Positions 10,610 to 22,198 of a stretch of 64,000 nucleotides of DNA are shown in pieces. The stretch lies in the NCBI RefSeq assembly GCF_000226115.1, contig NC_016461.1, positions 1,798,001-1,862,000 of the forward strand, given 5' to 3'. Under the pieces are notes generated by a model, which was not told the DNA's origin, did not search any database, and saw only the letters and a program-made list of their open reading frames with translations. Each line of letters opens with the position of its first letter. Position 1 is the first letter of the stretch. The position numbers and the translations under genes are program-made. The DNA is from Thermothielavioides terrestris NRRL 8126 (taxonomy: Eukaryota; Ascomycota; Sordariomycetes; Sordariales; Chaetomiaceae).

Positions 10610-11162
10610 GAGTTTTTTTACAGGCTTCATTCATCCATGACAATGTAATGATGTACAGAGTAGACACTGTAATGCTGGAGCCGGTGGGCATCACCAGCAC
10701 GCAGACCTCGAGGGTTCGAGTCCATGCAAGTCAATTTCTTTTTCTCGCCAGCCAGGGAGCTTCAACGGTCCCCGATTGCCCATCAACACAGCTCAGGAAA
10801 CGGGGGACACGGCTTCTCATGCTACTGTGTACAGTACCGCAGGACAACCTTCCAAGAACGAAGTCTAAATTACCTTGGCTACGGGGAGTGGCCAGTCCAA
10901 GCGAACAACCATGGGACTACCAAAGCCCAAACAAGGATCTTCCACCATCCTCTTAATGTCGACATTGATGCAGAACAACAGCCGGAGGGACCAGGCGGTC
11001 CCTAATGCGGATGCATATTCCGTACTCAAAATGCAACTTAATAAACGCCAAACGGACCCATTGCCCTCCATTTATACCAAGCCGGGCTCTCCAAGAGAAT
11101 CCCCGAATGCAAGACAAAACCGAAAGATCACCAGAGCCTTGCTCCACCCAAAAATGAGGACC
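10610..11162. other. Spacer between U6 and the GH125 gene
   Basis: A GGGTTCGAGTCC stretch near 10709 resembles a tRNA B box but its flanks do not form a T-arm or acceptor stem. No gene recognised. Confidence 0.4.
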
Positions 11163-13319
11163 TTAATCCTGCCACAGCCGGCCCAGCAGCCCCTTGTCCG
11201 AGCCCAACAGGCCCCTCTCCTCCTCGTCGCGGGCGATGCGCAGGACCAGCTCGCCGAACAGGCCGTTGGCCCAGCCGAACCAGGGGCGCGTGAAGGCGTA
11301 CTCGTGCCAGGCGTGGACCGTCTCGTGCACGACGCCCGTGCCGGCGGTCGAGTTGAGCACGGCGAACAGCTGCGCGCCGACCGCCGCGTCGCGCTCCGCC
11401 AGCGTCGCTGGCCCGAACCCGGCCAGCGGCGAGAAGGCCGTCAGCCCGGCCACCGCCGCCGCCATCGGCCAGCCCTTCCCCGGCCCGAGGTGCGGCCCGC
11501 CGACGGCCGAGAGGACCGGGCCTTTGGCGAAGTAGGGGTTCGAGGGGCTGAGGATGAAGCGTCGCGTGTTTTGGTAGATCTGTGCGTAGTCGTGGGCGGG
11601 TTCGGGTTCGTCGGCGTCGGGGGATGGGGAGGAGGTGGCGGTGGTGGCGGTGGTGGCGGTGGTGGTTGTGTCGTTGTCGTCGTCGTCGTCGTCGCGCCGG
11701 GGAACGTGCTTTGCCGGTTTGGCCGTCTGCTGTTTGGAGCTGCCCCCGCCGCCGCCGCTCGTGAAGTTCCACAGCGGCATCGCCAGCAGCGACGGCACGT
11801 TGGCGTCGTCCATCAGGTTCGCGCTGCCGTAGCCGTCCACCTCGTACGCGAAGATCTCGCCAAAGTCGCGGTGCGTCACGACGGCGTCGCGCGCGATGCC
11901 GACCCGGATCCCCGCGGCCAGCTTGCGCATCTCGGTCGTCAGGTTGGCCGCCTTGCTGCTGAGCCCGCGCTCCGCCAGCCCTTCCATGATGGCCGAGGCC
12001 CGCTCCAGGTACGCCGCGAACATCATGTTGCTCGGCGTCAGCAGCTGGAAGATGCAGGCGTCGTCGCTCGGCCGGAACGCCGACCGCACCATGCCGTTCT
12101 GCTTGACCGGGTTGCCGAGCCCGTCGTTGGTCAGTGTCTCGGTCCCGCGGTTCGTCCATCCCGTGAAGGTCCAGGCGGAAGGGAGCACGCGGCCGTCGTC
12201 GTCGTAGGTGCCGAGGCGCATGGCCGCCGACGCGTCGACGGCCGCCTGCACGGCGTCGACCCACGAGTACCTGCCGAAGAACTCGAGGTCGCCGGTGCGC
12301 TCGTAGTAGGCCGTGCTGATCTGCAGGAAGGAGGCCAGGCTGTCGAGCTCCCACTTGCAGTCGAAGACGAGCTGCGGGTCGTACGGGGGGTTGGGCGAGT
12401 TCTGCGCGTACGCCGCATTGTGAGTCGGCGGGATGCCGCTCTCGGGAGGCGGTTGAAACGCGTGGCAATACGGCGAGATGATAATGTACCGCGAGTGCGA
12501 GTTGATCACGCCGCGCCAGAGGCTGGCGAGGGAGTCCACCTTGGTCGACGCCTCCAGCAGGGGCAGGTACGAGTATATCTGACTGGCCGAGTCCCGCAGC
12601 CACATGGCGTCGATGTCGCCCGTGATCACGTACGCCAGCTCCTCGTCCGTCAGCGTCTGCTCTCCGGTCGTCTCGTTCTTCTTGGTCGCGTAGCCCCGCC
12701 ACTTGACCATGGTGTCGAGCGTGTTCGGGTAGCTGTTCTCGAAGAGCCGGAACAGGTCCGGGTCGCGGATCACCTTGCGCATGCGCTCGATCAGGTCCTC
12801 CAGCGCCGGGAGAGTGAACGTCCTGCACTCGGGCGACGGCCGCACGTAGGGGAACTTGCGCCTGCCTTCCGACAGCGGCCCCGGCCTCATCTGTTGCAAC
12901 TTCTCGAACTTGGGGCACTCGGACTGGGTCGGCGAGGGTGTTTCAGACGTCGTGATGACGGTCTCTGTAACTGTTTCACCGCCCGTCGTGGTTGGAGCAG
13001 TAGCGGAGGGCTCGAAGCCGGGTCCATTGATCCCGTTGTCGACATCGGCGGTCACCGTCTCGGCTGTCGGCGGCACATAGAGAATCTGCTCAGCCGGCTC
13101 CGCTTCCACCGCCGCCTCCTGGGCAGCGTGTTCATGGTGCGGCTCTGCAATCTGGGACTTCTTGGGCACCTTGGGCGGGTCTTTGTGCAAATCGAAAGGC
13201 TCCCCCCCGCCCGCCGACAAGGGCGCCCGGTTCGCAAGGTGGAGGACGAAGACGGCCAGCAGGAGAGCGATACCAAGGAGCCGTCCCCGCCGGGAGCCGG
13301 GAACGAAGGAGGGGCCCAT
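11163..13319 (-). CDS. GH125 / Mug157-family exo-alpha-1,6-mannosidase, membrane-anchored
   Basis: A single uninterrupted 718-aa frame. A basic tail and signal anchor (residues about 11-30) indicate a type II membrane protein. A Pro/Thr-rich stem leads to the catalytic domain from about residue 130. The family hallmark GDIDAMWLRDSASQ is at residues 233-246, and the C-terminal HAWHEYAFTRPWFGWANGLFGELV contains the conserved aromatic cluster. GH125 enzymes remove non-reducing terminal alpha-1,6-mannose. A hydrophilic low-complexity insertion with a six-Asp run and Thr repeats interrupts the domain at about residues 520-560; it corresponds to GAC/GTC-type triplet repeats in the DNA near 11630-11700. 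The role in secretory-pathway mannan trimming is inferred. Confidence 0.88.
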   Translation of the reverse strand: MGPSFVPGSRRGRLLGIALLLAVFVLHLANRAPLSAGGGEPFDLHKDPPKVPKKSQIAEPHHEHAAQEAAVEAEPAEQILYVPPTAETVTADVDNGINGPGFEPSATAPTTTGGETVTETVITTSETPSPTQSECPKFEKLQQMRPGPLSEGRRKFPYVRPSPECRTFTLPALEDLIERMRKVIRDPDLFRLFENSYPNTLDTMVKWRGYATKKNETTGEQTLTDEELAYVITGDIDAMWLRDSASQIYSYLPLLEASTKVDSLASLWRGVINSHSRYIIISPYCHAFQPPPESGIPPTHNAAYAQNSPNPPYDPQLVFDCKWELDSLASFLQISTAYYERTGDLEFFGRYSWVDAVQAAVDASAAMRLGTYDDDGRVLPSAWTFTGWTNRGTETLTNDGLGNPVKQNGMVRSAFRPSDDACIFQLLTPSNMMFAAYLERASAIMEGLAERGLSSKAANLTTEMRKLAAGIRVGIARDAVVTHRDFGEIFAYEVDGYGSANLMDDANVPSLLAMPLWNFTSGGGGGSSKQQTAKPAKHVPRRDDDDDDNDTTTTATTATTATSSPSPDADEPEPAHDYAQIYQNTRRFILSPSNPYFAKGPVLSAVGGPHLGPGKGWPMAAAVAGLTAFSPLAGFGPATLAERDAAVGAQLFAVLNSTAGTGVVHETVHAWHEYAFTRPWFGWANGLFGELVLRIARDEEERGLLGSDKGLLGRLWQD

Positions 13320-14102
13320 ATTCGGCCGGCCTCACCCGCTCGGGGACTAAGTGCTGCTTGCTATATTGCACTATGTTGCAGGCGGATCGCGTTAAGCATA
13401 CAAGATGCAAGATAACTAGCCGCTAGTTATACCCGAAAGCCAGGCGTCCCGGGAGGTTCATCCAGCTTGCGAACCCGAAAACGGGCGCGTCGGACTCGCG
13501 GGCGTGGCATGGCACCAGAAGGAGGACAACTTTCCGATCCAGGCGAAGCTGGCTTCGGAAGCCACAACCGCCGCTGTGAGGGCCAGCAGATGCGGCTAAC
13601 TTATTCTTGCAGTGGACGGAGATCTAGCCCGCAGATCCAAGACCAGTAACTAACTCAACGGAGTTGGGTAGCGTTGCAGCCAAGCACATCAACCCCATCG
13701 CCATGCCCTTGCACTGCAAGACCACTCGGTGCTTCTCGCTCCCTTGCATGCTGTCCCCCTACCCCTTTAGGATCGCCCTCTCCAGTAGTGTACACTAGTG
13801 TACACTACACTACCTGGTATGGACGGAATACCCCGTTTGGATCAGCACTTCCTCTGGAAGGATTGTCAACCCGTTTTGGTTCAACCAAGTGGCTTCTTCT
13901 TTGAACGACCATGCCCTCGGGTGTCATTCAGAGCAGGGTTTTGAAAACCAAAGTGTACACTCTCCAATCGACGAAATATCCAATCGACGAATTGGGTTTC
14001 TCTATCCTGCAAAGACATGTCACTTTGCCACCCCATTAATTAAGGTAGTTTAATTAACCGACCCCCAAGCCGCCACTCCAGCGCTGTCCAGAAGAATGAA
14101 TA
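13320..14102. other. Promoter region of the GH125 gene and 3' flank of the lipase gene
   Basis: Contains a perfect 24-bp palindrome (listed separately) and two TTAATTAA-type sites flanking 14040. No ORF with a recognisable domain. Confidence 0.45.
13785..13808. repeat. Perfect 24-bp palindrome
   Basis: The sequence is identical to its reverse complement, with centre ACTAGT and two TAGTGTAC/GTACACTA motifs. It lies about 470 bp upstream of the GH125 start. Confidence 0.8.
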
Positions 14103-16508
14103 TCATGGCGACAGCTCTTCGCTGCTGCTCGACTGCAACTCATCCCCCTCCACGACGTCCGGGGGCCGCACCCACGGCTCCACCTCGCCGCATCCCCTGG
14201 GAACCCGGCAGGCATCCCGCACATCGCACGTCTTCCAGAGCACCTCGCGCACCTCCCTGAACACCTGCTCCGGCGCGTCCATGGCCCAGATGACATCCAG
14301 GTGCTCATACTCGGGTATGACCTTGCTGTGCACCACCTTGACGTGCGGCTCGCGCCCGCGCTCGAACCTGCGCAGCAGCTTGTCGCCGTCGACGAGGGCG
14401 TCGTTCCCGCACACCCACAGCGCGAACGGCGGCGCCTGGTGGTTATACCAGGCCGTCGAGCCACGGGGCTTCTTCTTGTGCGGCTCGGCCGCCGCCGTCT
14501 GCTCCGAGCTCTCGACCTCCTCCCGCCGCTGCTCCATGTCGCGGGCGGCGGCCGCCAGCATGCCGGACTGGCTCTGGTCGTGCTCGTCGCTGTCCTCCCG
14601 CTCCTCCGCCCTCCACTCCTCCTTGGTGGCGAGGATGCATTTGTGTCGGGCGAAGCACTCGCGCCCCAGCCACCACCTCATGGACTCGGCGCTGACGTAG
14701 ACGGGCGCGAACTGAAACATCCTGTCCCTGAGCCCGCGGTCCCACCGCTTGTCGGTCCAGTTGAACAGGAAGGAGAAGACCTTGTAGCCGAGCCAGCCGT
14801 ACACGCGCGGGTGCAGCAGCGCGTGCATGGTCATCATGAACGGGATGAAGGCGTGGATGCCGAACATGAGGCGGAACATGGCCGGCGTGATGGCGCGCAT
14901 GAACTTGAAGTACATCTTGCCGATCAGCGGGCCGGCGTAGGCGGCGGGCGCCAGGGCGCAGAACACGGTCAGCTTCTCGCCCAGGTCCGGGCGCTGCTCC
15001 TTGGCGAGCGCGACGAGCGCCTGCGTGGTGCCCTGCGAGTGGCAGATGAGGCCGAGCCTGGCGAAGCCCGTCTCGTACAGCACGCGCGACGCGAGCGCCG
15101 GCAGGTCGAAGACGCCCATCTGGCGGATGTTCCAGCACCACATGCGCGGGTCGCTGTAGCCGAGCAGCGCGTGCCGCGGGCGGAAGCCGCACCGGTTGTT
15201 GCCCAGCCAGACGTCGAAGCCGGACTTGCAGAGGTAGAAGGCCAGCGAGTCGTCGTCGTTGACGCAGTATGCGCCCGAGCTCTGCAGGAGGCCATGCATG
15301 AGCAGGACGGGGAATTTGGGTTTCGAGCCGCCGCTGGAGTTGTTGCTACGGTCGGTAGCGGTTGGGGCCCCCCTCCTTTTGGGCGGCTTGAAGGCTTCTG
15401 GCCCGCCGTGTGCCCTTGCTTCGGGGGGCAGCGGTTGGTATTCCCTGGGGTCGTAGACATGCCACAGATCGATGATGAAGCCGTCCTCGGTCTGAACCTC
15501 AAACGTTTCCATATCGAGGCCCACCCGTCGGGCGTAGTATGCTGGGTCGCAGACGATCGGGTCCGGGCCGCCCTCGGTGGGCGTAAAGCCGTCGCTGTCG
15601 GCGCTGCTGGCTTCTTCTGACCCGCACGCGGACGAAGGAGATTGCCGGCGCGTCCACTCGCGCTCTTTTTCTCTTCTCCGCCTCTTCCGGGCCATTTCCT
15701 CGTCATAAAACGGACGGTTGAGGTCTGGATTCCGGAGCGTCGCCCGCAGCCAGGTGCGCCGTAGCGAAGGGGGAATGCTGGTGAAGAGCGCGCCGAGCAC
15801 GATGACGCTGAGAAAGGCCAGGCTGAGGAAGAAGGAGGATATTCGGAAGACAAGACACTGGACATCCCTCAACAGAGATGGAGGGCCATAGAGCGGTAGC
15901 GGGGGGAAGAGGGGGTTTGTATGAGTGGGCGGCATGGTGTCCCTCAAGCTGCCATCAGACGGCTTCCTTGTCCCGTTCCTCGCCTCGTCTGCTGCCGCGG
16001 CGTTGAGCACCCGCTCAGTCACCGAATCAGCCTCTTTTTCCTCGCCATTGCGTCCTACGCTCCCCTCGCCACTCGGAGCGGTGGCTGCTTCGTGCTCTTC
16101 CACCTCCTTCCGCAGGATGTTCAGCCTGTGCGCTTCATGCAGCGGGACGGGGGGCAGCCGGTTGCCATCCGAAGTGACCACCACGGGATCGCGCGGCGTG
16201 ACGAACCGCGCTTCCACGGCGATGCCATCGTCCTGGCCAGCCGCTGGATGGAGGTGGGACAGTTTCTCCGCCTGGCTTGCGAATTCAGCCACGGCTCTGT
16301 CCCGGGAGCCACGGGCATCCAGTCTCAAGGGGCGACGTTGCGACGTCGCTTCGCACTCTTCCACGAGAGATCCCCGGAGCGTCATGGCGGCAAATGAATG
16401 GGCTCTTGGGAGGTGCGCCCCGAAATGGGGGTCGGATGGGAAGGGAGAGACTGGAGCGGTTGCACAAAGCACAGGAATCGTAAAAACGGCCACCAGTATT
16501 GCATTCAA
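14103..16508 (-). CDS. Acid lipase / steryl ester hydrolase-like membrane protein
   Basis: Open frame of 801 aa. The C-terminal two thirds is an alpha/beta hydrolase of the acid lipase family (Tgl1/Yeh type): lid/cap entry DMETFEVQTEDGFIIDLWHVY near residue 335, oxyanion HGLLQSSGAYCVND near 405, WLGNNRCGFRPRH, nucleophile Ser in CHSQGTTQA at about 491, and probable acid and His in CGNDALVDGD and YEHLDVIWAMD. A transmembrane segment lies at about 218-244. Family members hydrolyse sterol esters or triglycerides on lipid droplets or other membranes. An alternative start at 15935 (MPPTHTNPLFPPLPLYGP) would give 610 aa and resembles the usual family N-terminus; the longer start adds a signal-peptide-like segment and 170 hydrophilic residues. 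I cannot decide between them. Confidence 0.85.
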   Translation of the reverse strand: MNAILVAVFTIPVLCATAPVSPFPSDPHFGAHLPRAHSFAAMTLRGSLVEECEATSQRRPLRLDARGSRDRAVAEFASQAEKLSHLHPAAGQDDGIAVEARFVTPRDPVVVTSDGNRLPPVPLHEAHRLNILRKEVEEHEAATAPSGEGSVGRNGEEKEADSVTERVLNAAAADEARNGTRKPSDGSLRDTMPPTHTNPLFPPLPLYGPPSLLRDVQCLVFRISSFFLSLAFLSVIVLGALFTSIPPSLRRTWLRATLRNPDLNRPFYDEEMARKRRRREKEREWTRRQSPSSACGSEEASSADSDGFTPTEGGPDPIVCDPAYYARRVGLDMETFEVQTEDGFIIDLWHVYDPREYQPLPPEARAHGGPEAFKPPKRRGAPTATDRSNNSSGGSKPKFPVLLMHGLLQSSGAYCVNDDDSLAFYLCKSGFDVWLGNNRCGFRPRHALLGYSDPRMWCWNIRQMGVFDLPALASRVLYETGFARLGLICHSQGTTQALVALAKEQRPDLGEKLTVFCALAPAAYAGPLIGKMYFKFMRAITPAMFRLMFGIHAFIPFMMTMHALLHPRVYGWLGYKVFSFLFNWTDKRWDRGLRDRMFQFAPVYVSAESMRWWLGRECFARHKCILATKEEWRAEEREDSDEHDQSQSGMLAAAARDMEQRREEVESSEQTAAAEPHKKKPRGSTAWYNHQAPPFALWVCGNDALVDGDKLLRRFERGREPHVKVVHSKVIPEYEHLDVIWAMDAPEQVFREVREVLWKTCDVRDACRVPRGCGEVEPWVRPPDVVEGDELQSSSSEELSP

Positions 16509-17391
16509 GGCCTGGACCAGGTTTGGCGAAGGGATTTTGTAAATAACTGAGGGTTTGGAGGAAGGTGCCGTGGGCTCACAGGTCCAATCGCGAAGAATGT
16601 ACTGCCACTCTCGACGTCATCATACCCGAAACCATGGGACGAGACTGGGCAAGCGGCACGACGCAGGTAATAACAAGACGGGATACGGGACGGCCAGGAA
16701 TGTGCGCCAAAATAGGGACTCGCTGGAAATAGAATAACGTGAATGATTGACTGACCATCGACATGCACGACTGTGTAGTGTACATAGACAGTAGTTAATG
16801 TAGTAATGTAGCTATCTACATACCAAGCTGCAATCAACAACTTGCATGTTGATCCGCCATCCAGGTTGGGGACTGGTCACGAATTACCTCGATTTGGCAT
16901 GTGAAGATCGAAGGCCTTCCCTGCCCCCCGCTTGCGGAAAAAGAACCCGAGCGTACACAGTAGGGTTAGGGTAGTTAGTTAGTTTAACTGACAGTTTCTC
17001 GCCCGGCCTGTGGGAATCTGCGGGGCCCCTCGGCGATGTGCCGAGGCCAATTGAAGCCGAGCCGTTCGCGGGTCTCGGGCCTGCCAAGAGCCACGCTGCC
17101 GTGAAGGTACCAGCTATCCGCCTCGAACTCGGCGGCTTCGAGTTCCAATCGCGGAACATACCTACCCTGCCTACCACAGTAGGTTCCGAGGGCAACGGCG
17201 GCTATCCGTCCAAGTCCATCTAATCAGTCTTAGACAACTGCCGGACGCCTGCATGCAGGGCATCGTCGGCTTTCCGCGGGCAAGTCGAACGAGCATCTGC
17301 GAATCGAATCCGCGGTGCAACCCCCGCCAACCTCGAATCCTCACCCGGCGTCGCGTTGTGCGCCTGGCCGAGATTTCAGCCATCCTCGACA
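16509..17391. other. Divergent promoter region between lipase and pex6
   Basis: About 0.9 kb with an isolated TAGTGTAC motif (16776) and a short TAGGGTTAGGGTAGTTAG run near 16961. No gene recognised. Confidence 0.45.
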
Positions 17392-20300
17392 ATGCCAGCG
17401 TCGGATGCAAGCGGTGGCGTCCGTCGAAAACGGCTGCGCAGACGGCGGCAAGACAAGCCCCCGCTCTCGGCTCGCCTGTTGCTTGACGACCATGTCAAGA
17501 CCGACGTCGGCGTCGTGTCCGAGGACTTGTTCGCAGAGTTGTTTCCGCACTTGCACGACGGTTAGTGGCTTCGTGCCCCTTCCCGTCGTCCTCTTCCTTC
17601 TCTTGCCTGGTACCAGATGCTCACAATCCGTGTGCAAAAGCAGCCCCCGACGACGACCAGCCGAGCCCCGCCCACATCGCGATCGCCCCTTCGACGCCGT
17701 CTCACTCGCCCGAGTCGACGGATTGGGCAATAGTCTCCGTTACGCCGTCGCCCGCGCTCGCCCCGTCCACCATACAGTTCTCTCCCTCGTCACTAGCCCT
17801 CCAGACCTTCGCCCTGAACCTGAAGCGCGTCGCGCCCTCGCAGTTGACATCTCGGAGCAGAAGTGGCATTGACGTCTTGGTTCTGGATGTTGTCGCCATC
17901 GAGCTGGACACTGTTTTTGTCAGCCTCGAAGGGGAGCTGGCCAAGCGATTGGAAAATGGGGAGGGCAACTTCTTCCGGGAACATCCTCCTGGAGGAGGTA
18001 GGGGCAAGGCCGCCCAGGCAGCCTCGACCCCGGAAGGCCGCTTGACGGCCGCCCTGCGCACCGCCCTCAGCACTCTCAAGGTTGTCCACACTGGCGACCT
18101 GTTTCCGCTGCCTCTGGCGCCACATCCCGTCACCCACGTTCCGCCGAATCCCGGCAGGATCATGCTCTGCGAGCCTGTCGCCCAGGGCATCCTGGGGCCA
18201 AACACCAAGATCGTCGTGTCCCGGGGCCGCATCCATTCCAAGCACAGCGCGTCACCAGCAACGATCCCCCAGAGCCGCGGATCGAGCGCCGCCGCGGCCG
18301 AGGATGACGAAGACACGTCCAACGACCAATTCTTCTCTGCTGCCGAGGAAGGCATCCGGACCGACACGACGACTGAGGAAACGGATGCTACTACCGCAAC
18401 CGAGTCCGAATTCGAGGAGCCGGACTTGGAAGAGGATGCGCTGTCGGACGACTCGATTGACGATATCATCTCCCTCCAAGCACCGACACTACCCTCGACG
18501 CTCACGAGCGGGATAGGCACGCCGACGACCATCGGCCGAGGACGCAAGACCAACGTCATGAGCGGTGCGGCTTCTGTGTTTTCAAGTTTCACCGCAACAA
18601 CGGCCAGGCCAGATCGGCCGCGCGGGCGCTTGTTCAAGGCCCAGGGACTCATGCAGCCGGTTCCCCCAGAGGTTCTACATCCAAAGCCGGCGCCCGTCGA
18701 CGACGAGGAGGCCCGTATATACGTCGACACCAAGGACCTGAGCCGGATCGGCTGCTTTTCTGGGGACTGGGTCCGGGTAGAAGCGTCCCCAGTGCCGCCT
18801 GCAAACGGTTTCGGCCCTTTCGGTCTCGGGAGCTTTGTCGAGCAAGATCCGGACGAGCTGAATTGGAGGCCCGCCAGAGTCTATGGCCTTCCGGAAGGGT
18901 ACTCCAGCCGGCCTGTGGCCAGGGTAGCGAGCTCCAAGCACGATGGGCGGAGGATGTCGTTCTTTGAGTCTCAAGTCCAGAGGTCCTCGAGCCCGACAGT
19001 TTACCTCTCCCCGGTCATGCTTGCGAACCTCGACAGCCCGCCATACCTGCGTCTGTCGCCCATCAGGCGAGGAACGCACCCAAGGGGGAAGCCTTCGGCA
19101 TCTTCGGTCTCTCTTCACCCTCCCTTTGCTCGCGAGGTCATCCTGCAACACGTCAGGACCCCAGTTCCTGTTGAGAGGGACGTGCAGACTGCAGTGATGG
19201 CCGGTTTGAAGTTCTACTTTGAGAGGCGGCTGCGTGTCGTGAAGACGGGCGATCTGATCGCGGTTCCAATCGACACTCAACTCGGCCGTGCGTTACAAGA
19301 AACCACTGCCAGTGGAGACGAATCAGCAGTCGACGACGTTCTCGGCATGATCGCCAACGGGCGTCCGGGTCGGACCCCACAGTACGACGAAGTTGCTTGG
19401 TTCAAGGTCAGCCACGTCCAATCGATGAAGCAAGATGCAGCGGCCGAAGAGGACGAAGCAGAAGAAGATCCGTGGGGATCTGTCGCTTGCGTAGACATCT
19501 CCATGGCGCACCTGGAGCAGACCGGCTCCGTGACAAGCCGTGTCCCCGGCACGACGTCCAATAGCTGGCCGTATTACCTAGGGATCAAGAAGCTACCGAA
19601 ACAAGCAAAAGGCACTCCAAGCCGGTTGATGGCGGAACCAGAGCGGCAATACATCTCGCCATTAAGAAGGAGATTGCGAGAGCTCATGGCGGCCGCGACC
19701 AGCAAACCTGCCCTGCACCTGAAGATGCCGCCCGTGGCGATCCTTCTTGTATCGACGCAGCGGAGCATCGGCAAAGCCACTACGGCGACACAGGCCTGCA
19801 TGGACATCGGTCTCCACACCTTCACCGTGGATGCCTACGACATCGTGAACGACTCCGGCGCGGGCGGGAGCGACGTCAAGACGGCCGGTTTCCTGACCTC
19901 GCGCGCCGAGCGCGCCATGAGCTGCGGCCCAGACTGCTGTGCTCTCCTCATCCGCCACATCGAAGCTCTGACGGCCGACAGGATGGTCTCCACACTCAAG
20001 GAGATTCTGGCCGAGGCTAGAGTGCTGATTGCTACCACAACAGAGGTGGAGAAGGTGCCCGACGGGATACGAGCCCTGTTCACGCACGAGCTCGAGATGA
20101 GCGCGCCGGACGAGGGCGAGCGCGAGGGCATTCTCCGGTCCATCCTGGACGACCGCGGTGTCGGTCTGGATCCTGAGGTCGATCTCGGCAGCATCGCGCT
20201 TAAGACGGCCGCGCTCGTGGCGGGAGACCTCGTTGACGTCGTCGACCGTGCGCTCGTGGCGCAGCGGTCCCGTCTGGAGCAGCTGTCGGCGAAGGCCACG

Positions 20301-20918
20301 AAGGAAGACCGTGTCGTGACCGTAAGGGATGTCCAGGTGGCCGGCGGCCCAGAGGCGTCGGGCCTCACGAAGCAGGACTTTGAAGTTGCCGTCGAGGCCG
20401 CCCGCAAGAACTTCGCCGACGCTATCGGCGCGCCCAAGATCCCCAACGTCACCTGGGACGATGTCGGAGGGCTAAATTACGTGAAGGAAGCAGTGAAGGA
20501 GACCATCCAGCTGCCGCTCGAACGGCCCGAGCTGTTCGCCAAGGGCATGAAGAAGCGCTCCGGCATCCTGTTCTACGGGCCTCCGGGAACCGGCAAGACG
20601 CTGCTCGCCAAGGCCATCGCGACCGAGTACAGCCTGAATTTCTTCAGCGTCAAGGGCCCCGAGCTGCTGAATATGTACATCGGCGAGTCCGAGGCGAACG
20701 TGCGGCGCGTGTTCCAGCGCGCGCGCGACGCGCGGCCCTGCGTCGTCTTCTTCGACGAGCTCGACTCAGTCGCGCCGAAGCGCGGCAACCAGGGCGACAG
20801 CGGCGGCGTCATGGATCGCATTGTCTCGCAGCTGCTGGCGGAGCTGGACGGCATGTCGGGCGGCGAAGACACGGCCGGCGGCGTGTTCGTCATCGGCGCC
20901 ACCAACCGGCCGGATCTC

Positions 20919-20954
<36 letters not shown>

Positions 20955-21859
20955 AAGATGCTCTACCTGGGCGTGTCGGATACGCATGACAAGCAGCTCA
21001 AGATCCTCGAGGCGCTGACACGGAAGTACGTATATACCCTACCCCTCTCTCTCTCTCAAGAAGATCATTAAAGATCAATGAAGCTAACCCACGGCCCCCC
21101 TCCAGATTCGCCCTCGACCCCTCCGTCTCCCTCCGCGCCATCGCCGAGCGCCTCCCCTTCACCTACACCGGCGCCGACTTGTACGCGCTCTGCTCCGACG
21201 CCATGCTCAAGGCGGTCACGCGCCAGGCGCAGCGCGTCGACGCCCGGGTGCGCGCCCTCAACGCCAACGCCGCCGACCAACCGCAGCACGGGCGCGCCCC
21301 CATCTCGACGGCCGCCTTCTTCGACCACTACGCCACGCCCGCCGACCTCGCCGTCACCGTCACCGAGCAGGACTTCGCCGACGCCCAGCGCGAGCTGGTC
21401 CCCAGCGTCAGCGCCGGCGAGCTGGCGCACTACGAGCGCGTCCGCGCCGTGTTTGAGGGGGGGCAGCGACGCGGGCAGGGGGACGGGGAGGAAAAGGAAA
21501 AGGAGGAGGAGATGGCCTTCGCGGGTGCCCCCCCACCGCCGCCACAGGCGGCGAGGTTGGGACTGGCCGCCGGGCGGAGGTCCGCCTCGGGTGCGTCGGC
21601 GCGCAGCGTCAGCGGGAAGGGGAAGGGCAAGGCACCGGTGGGCGGCACCAGTAGCGGCGGCGGTGGGAGAGGGAAAGGGAAGGCCGTGGCGTTGGAAGGA
21701 TTTGATGACGACGATAGCGGGGATGATTCTGAGTCTGGACGGCTGGGCGGCAGTGTCCGGGATAAGGGGAAGGGCAAGGAGGTGGCGCCCCCGATTGCTG
21801 CGGCGGCTGCTCCGTTTGGTGATGGGACGGGGAGCGGCGATGAGGGGTTGTATGACTAG
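17392..21859 (+). CDS. PEX6: AAA+ ATPase peroxin Pex6
   Basis: Exons 17392-17560, 17644-21025 and 21106-21859 encode about 1434 aa. The first intron may end at 17640 or 17643 (AAGCAG; branch CTCAC); the last has donor GTACGT, branch GCTAAC and restores LTRKFALDPSVSL. After a basic N-terminus comes EDLFAELFPHL, a Pex6-type N-domain with an acidic insertion (around 18300-18470), a D1 domain with a degenerate P-loop (STQRSIGKATTA), and a fully conserved D2 with GPPGTGKT, VVFFDELDS and ATNRPDLLDPALLRPGRFD. The tail is low complexity and acidic. With Pex1, Pex6 extracts ubiquitinated Pex5 from the peroxisomal membrane by ATP hydrolysis. The degenerate D1 and active D2 are normal for the family. 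Confidence 0.95.
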
Positions 21860-22198
21860 CTGAGGCATGTTGGATGCGCAAGATGTGGTGGTCGTATATC
21901 AGTATAGAAAGATTAGTTGGGGTGCGTTGGCTGCTGCTGTATTTGCGGGGCGTGGAAGCTGGCTGTATTGGATGACTGAAGCATTGTTGAACCCCTGGGC
22001 CGGCATAGCGTTAAGGAGCATGACAAACCTATAAGCAGGCCTCATCGTCTGTCTACCCGGTTAATCAAGAATGCGTGCATTGCAACTAGACAGAACGTCA
22101 AACCATTGATGCTGTCGACACAACACAACACGGCACGGCACAGCACAACACAGCGCTTGACTAACCTAACCCCCATCACTGCCGACTCCAGTGCCTTG
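21860..22198. other. Convergent 3' flanks of pex6 and the SH3BGR-like gene
   Basis: Contains a CA-rich ACAACACGGCACGGCACAG stretch near 22125. No gene seen. Confidence 0.4.

Noticed and set aside
10665..10735. Possible tRNA because of GGGTTCGAGTCC
   Set aside because: The flanking bases do not form a T stem or an acceptor stem, and no anticodon arm is evident.
10875..13415. 846-aa plus-strand ORF
   Set aside because: Antisense shadow of the GH125 gene, Arg/Val-rich and without domains.
16955..16985. Interstitial telomere-like TTAGGG pair
   Set aside because: Only two partial units; expected by chance and followed by unrelated TAGTTAG repeats.
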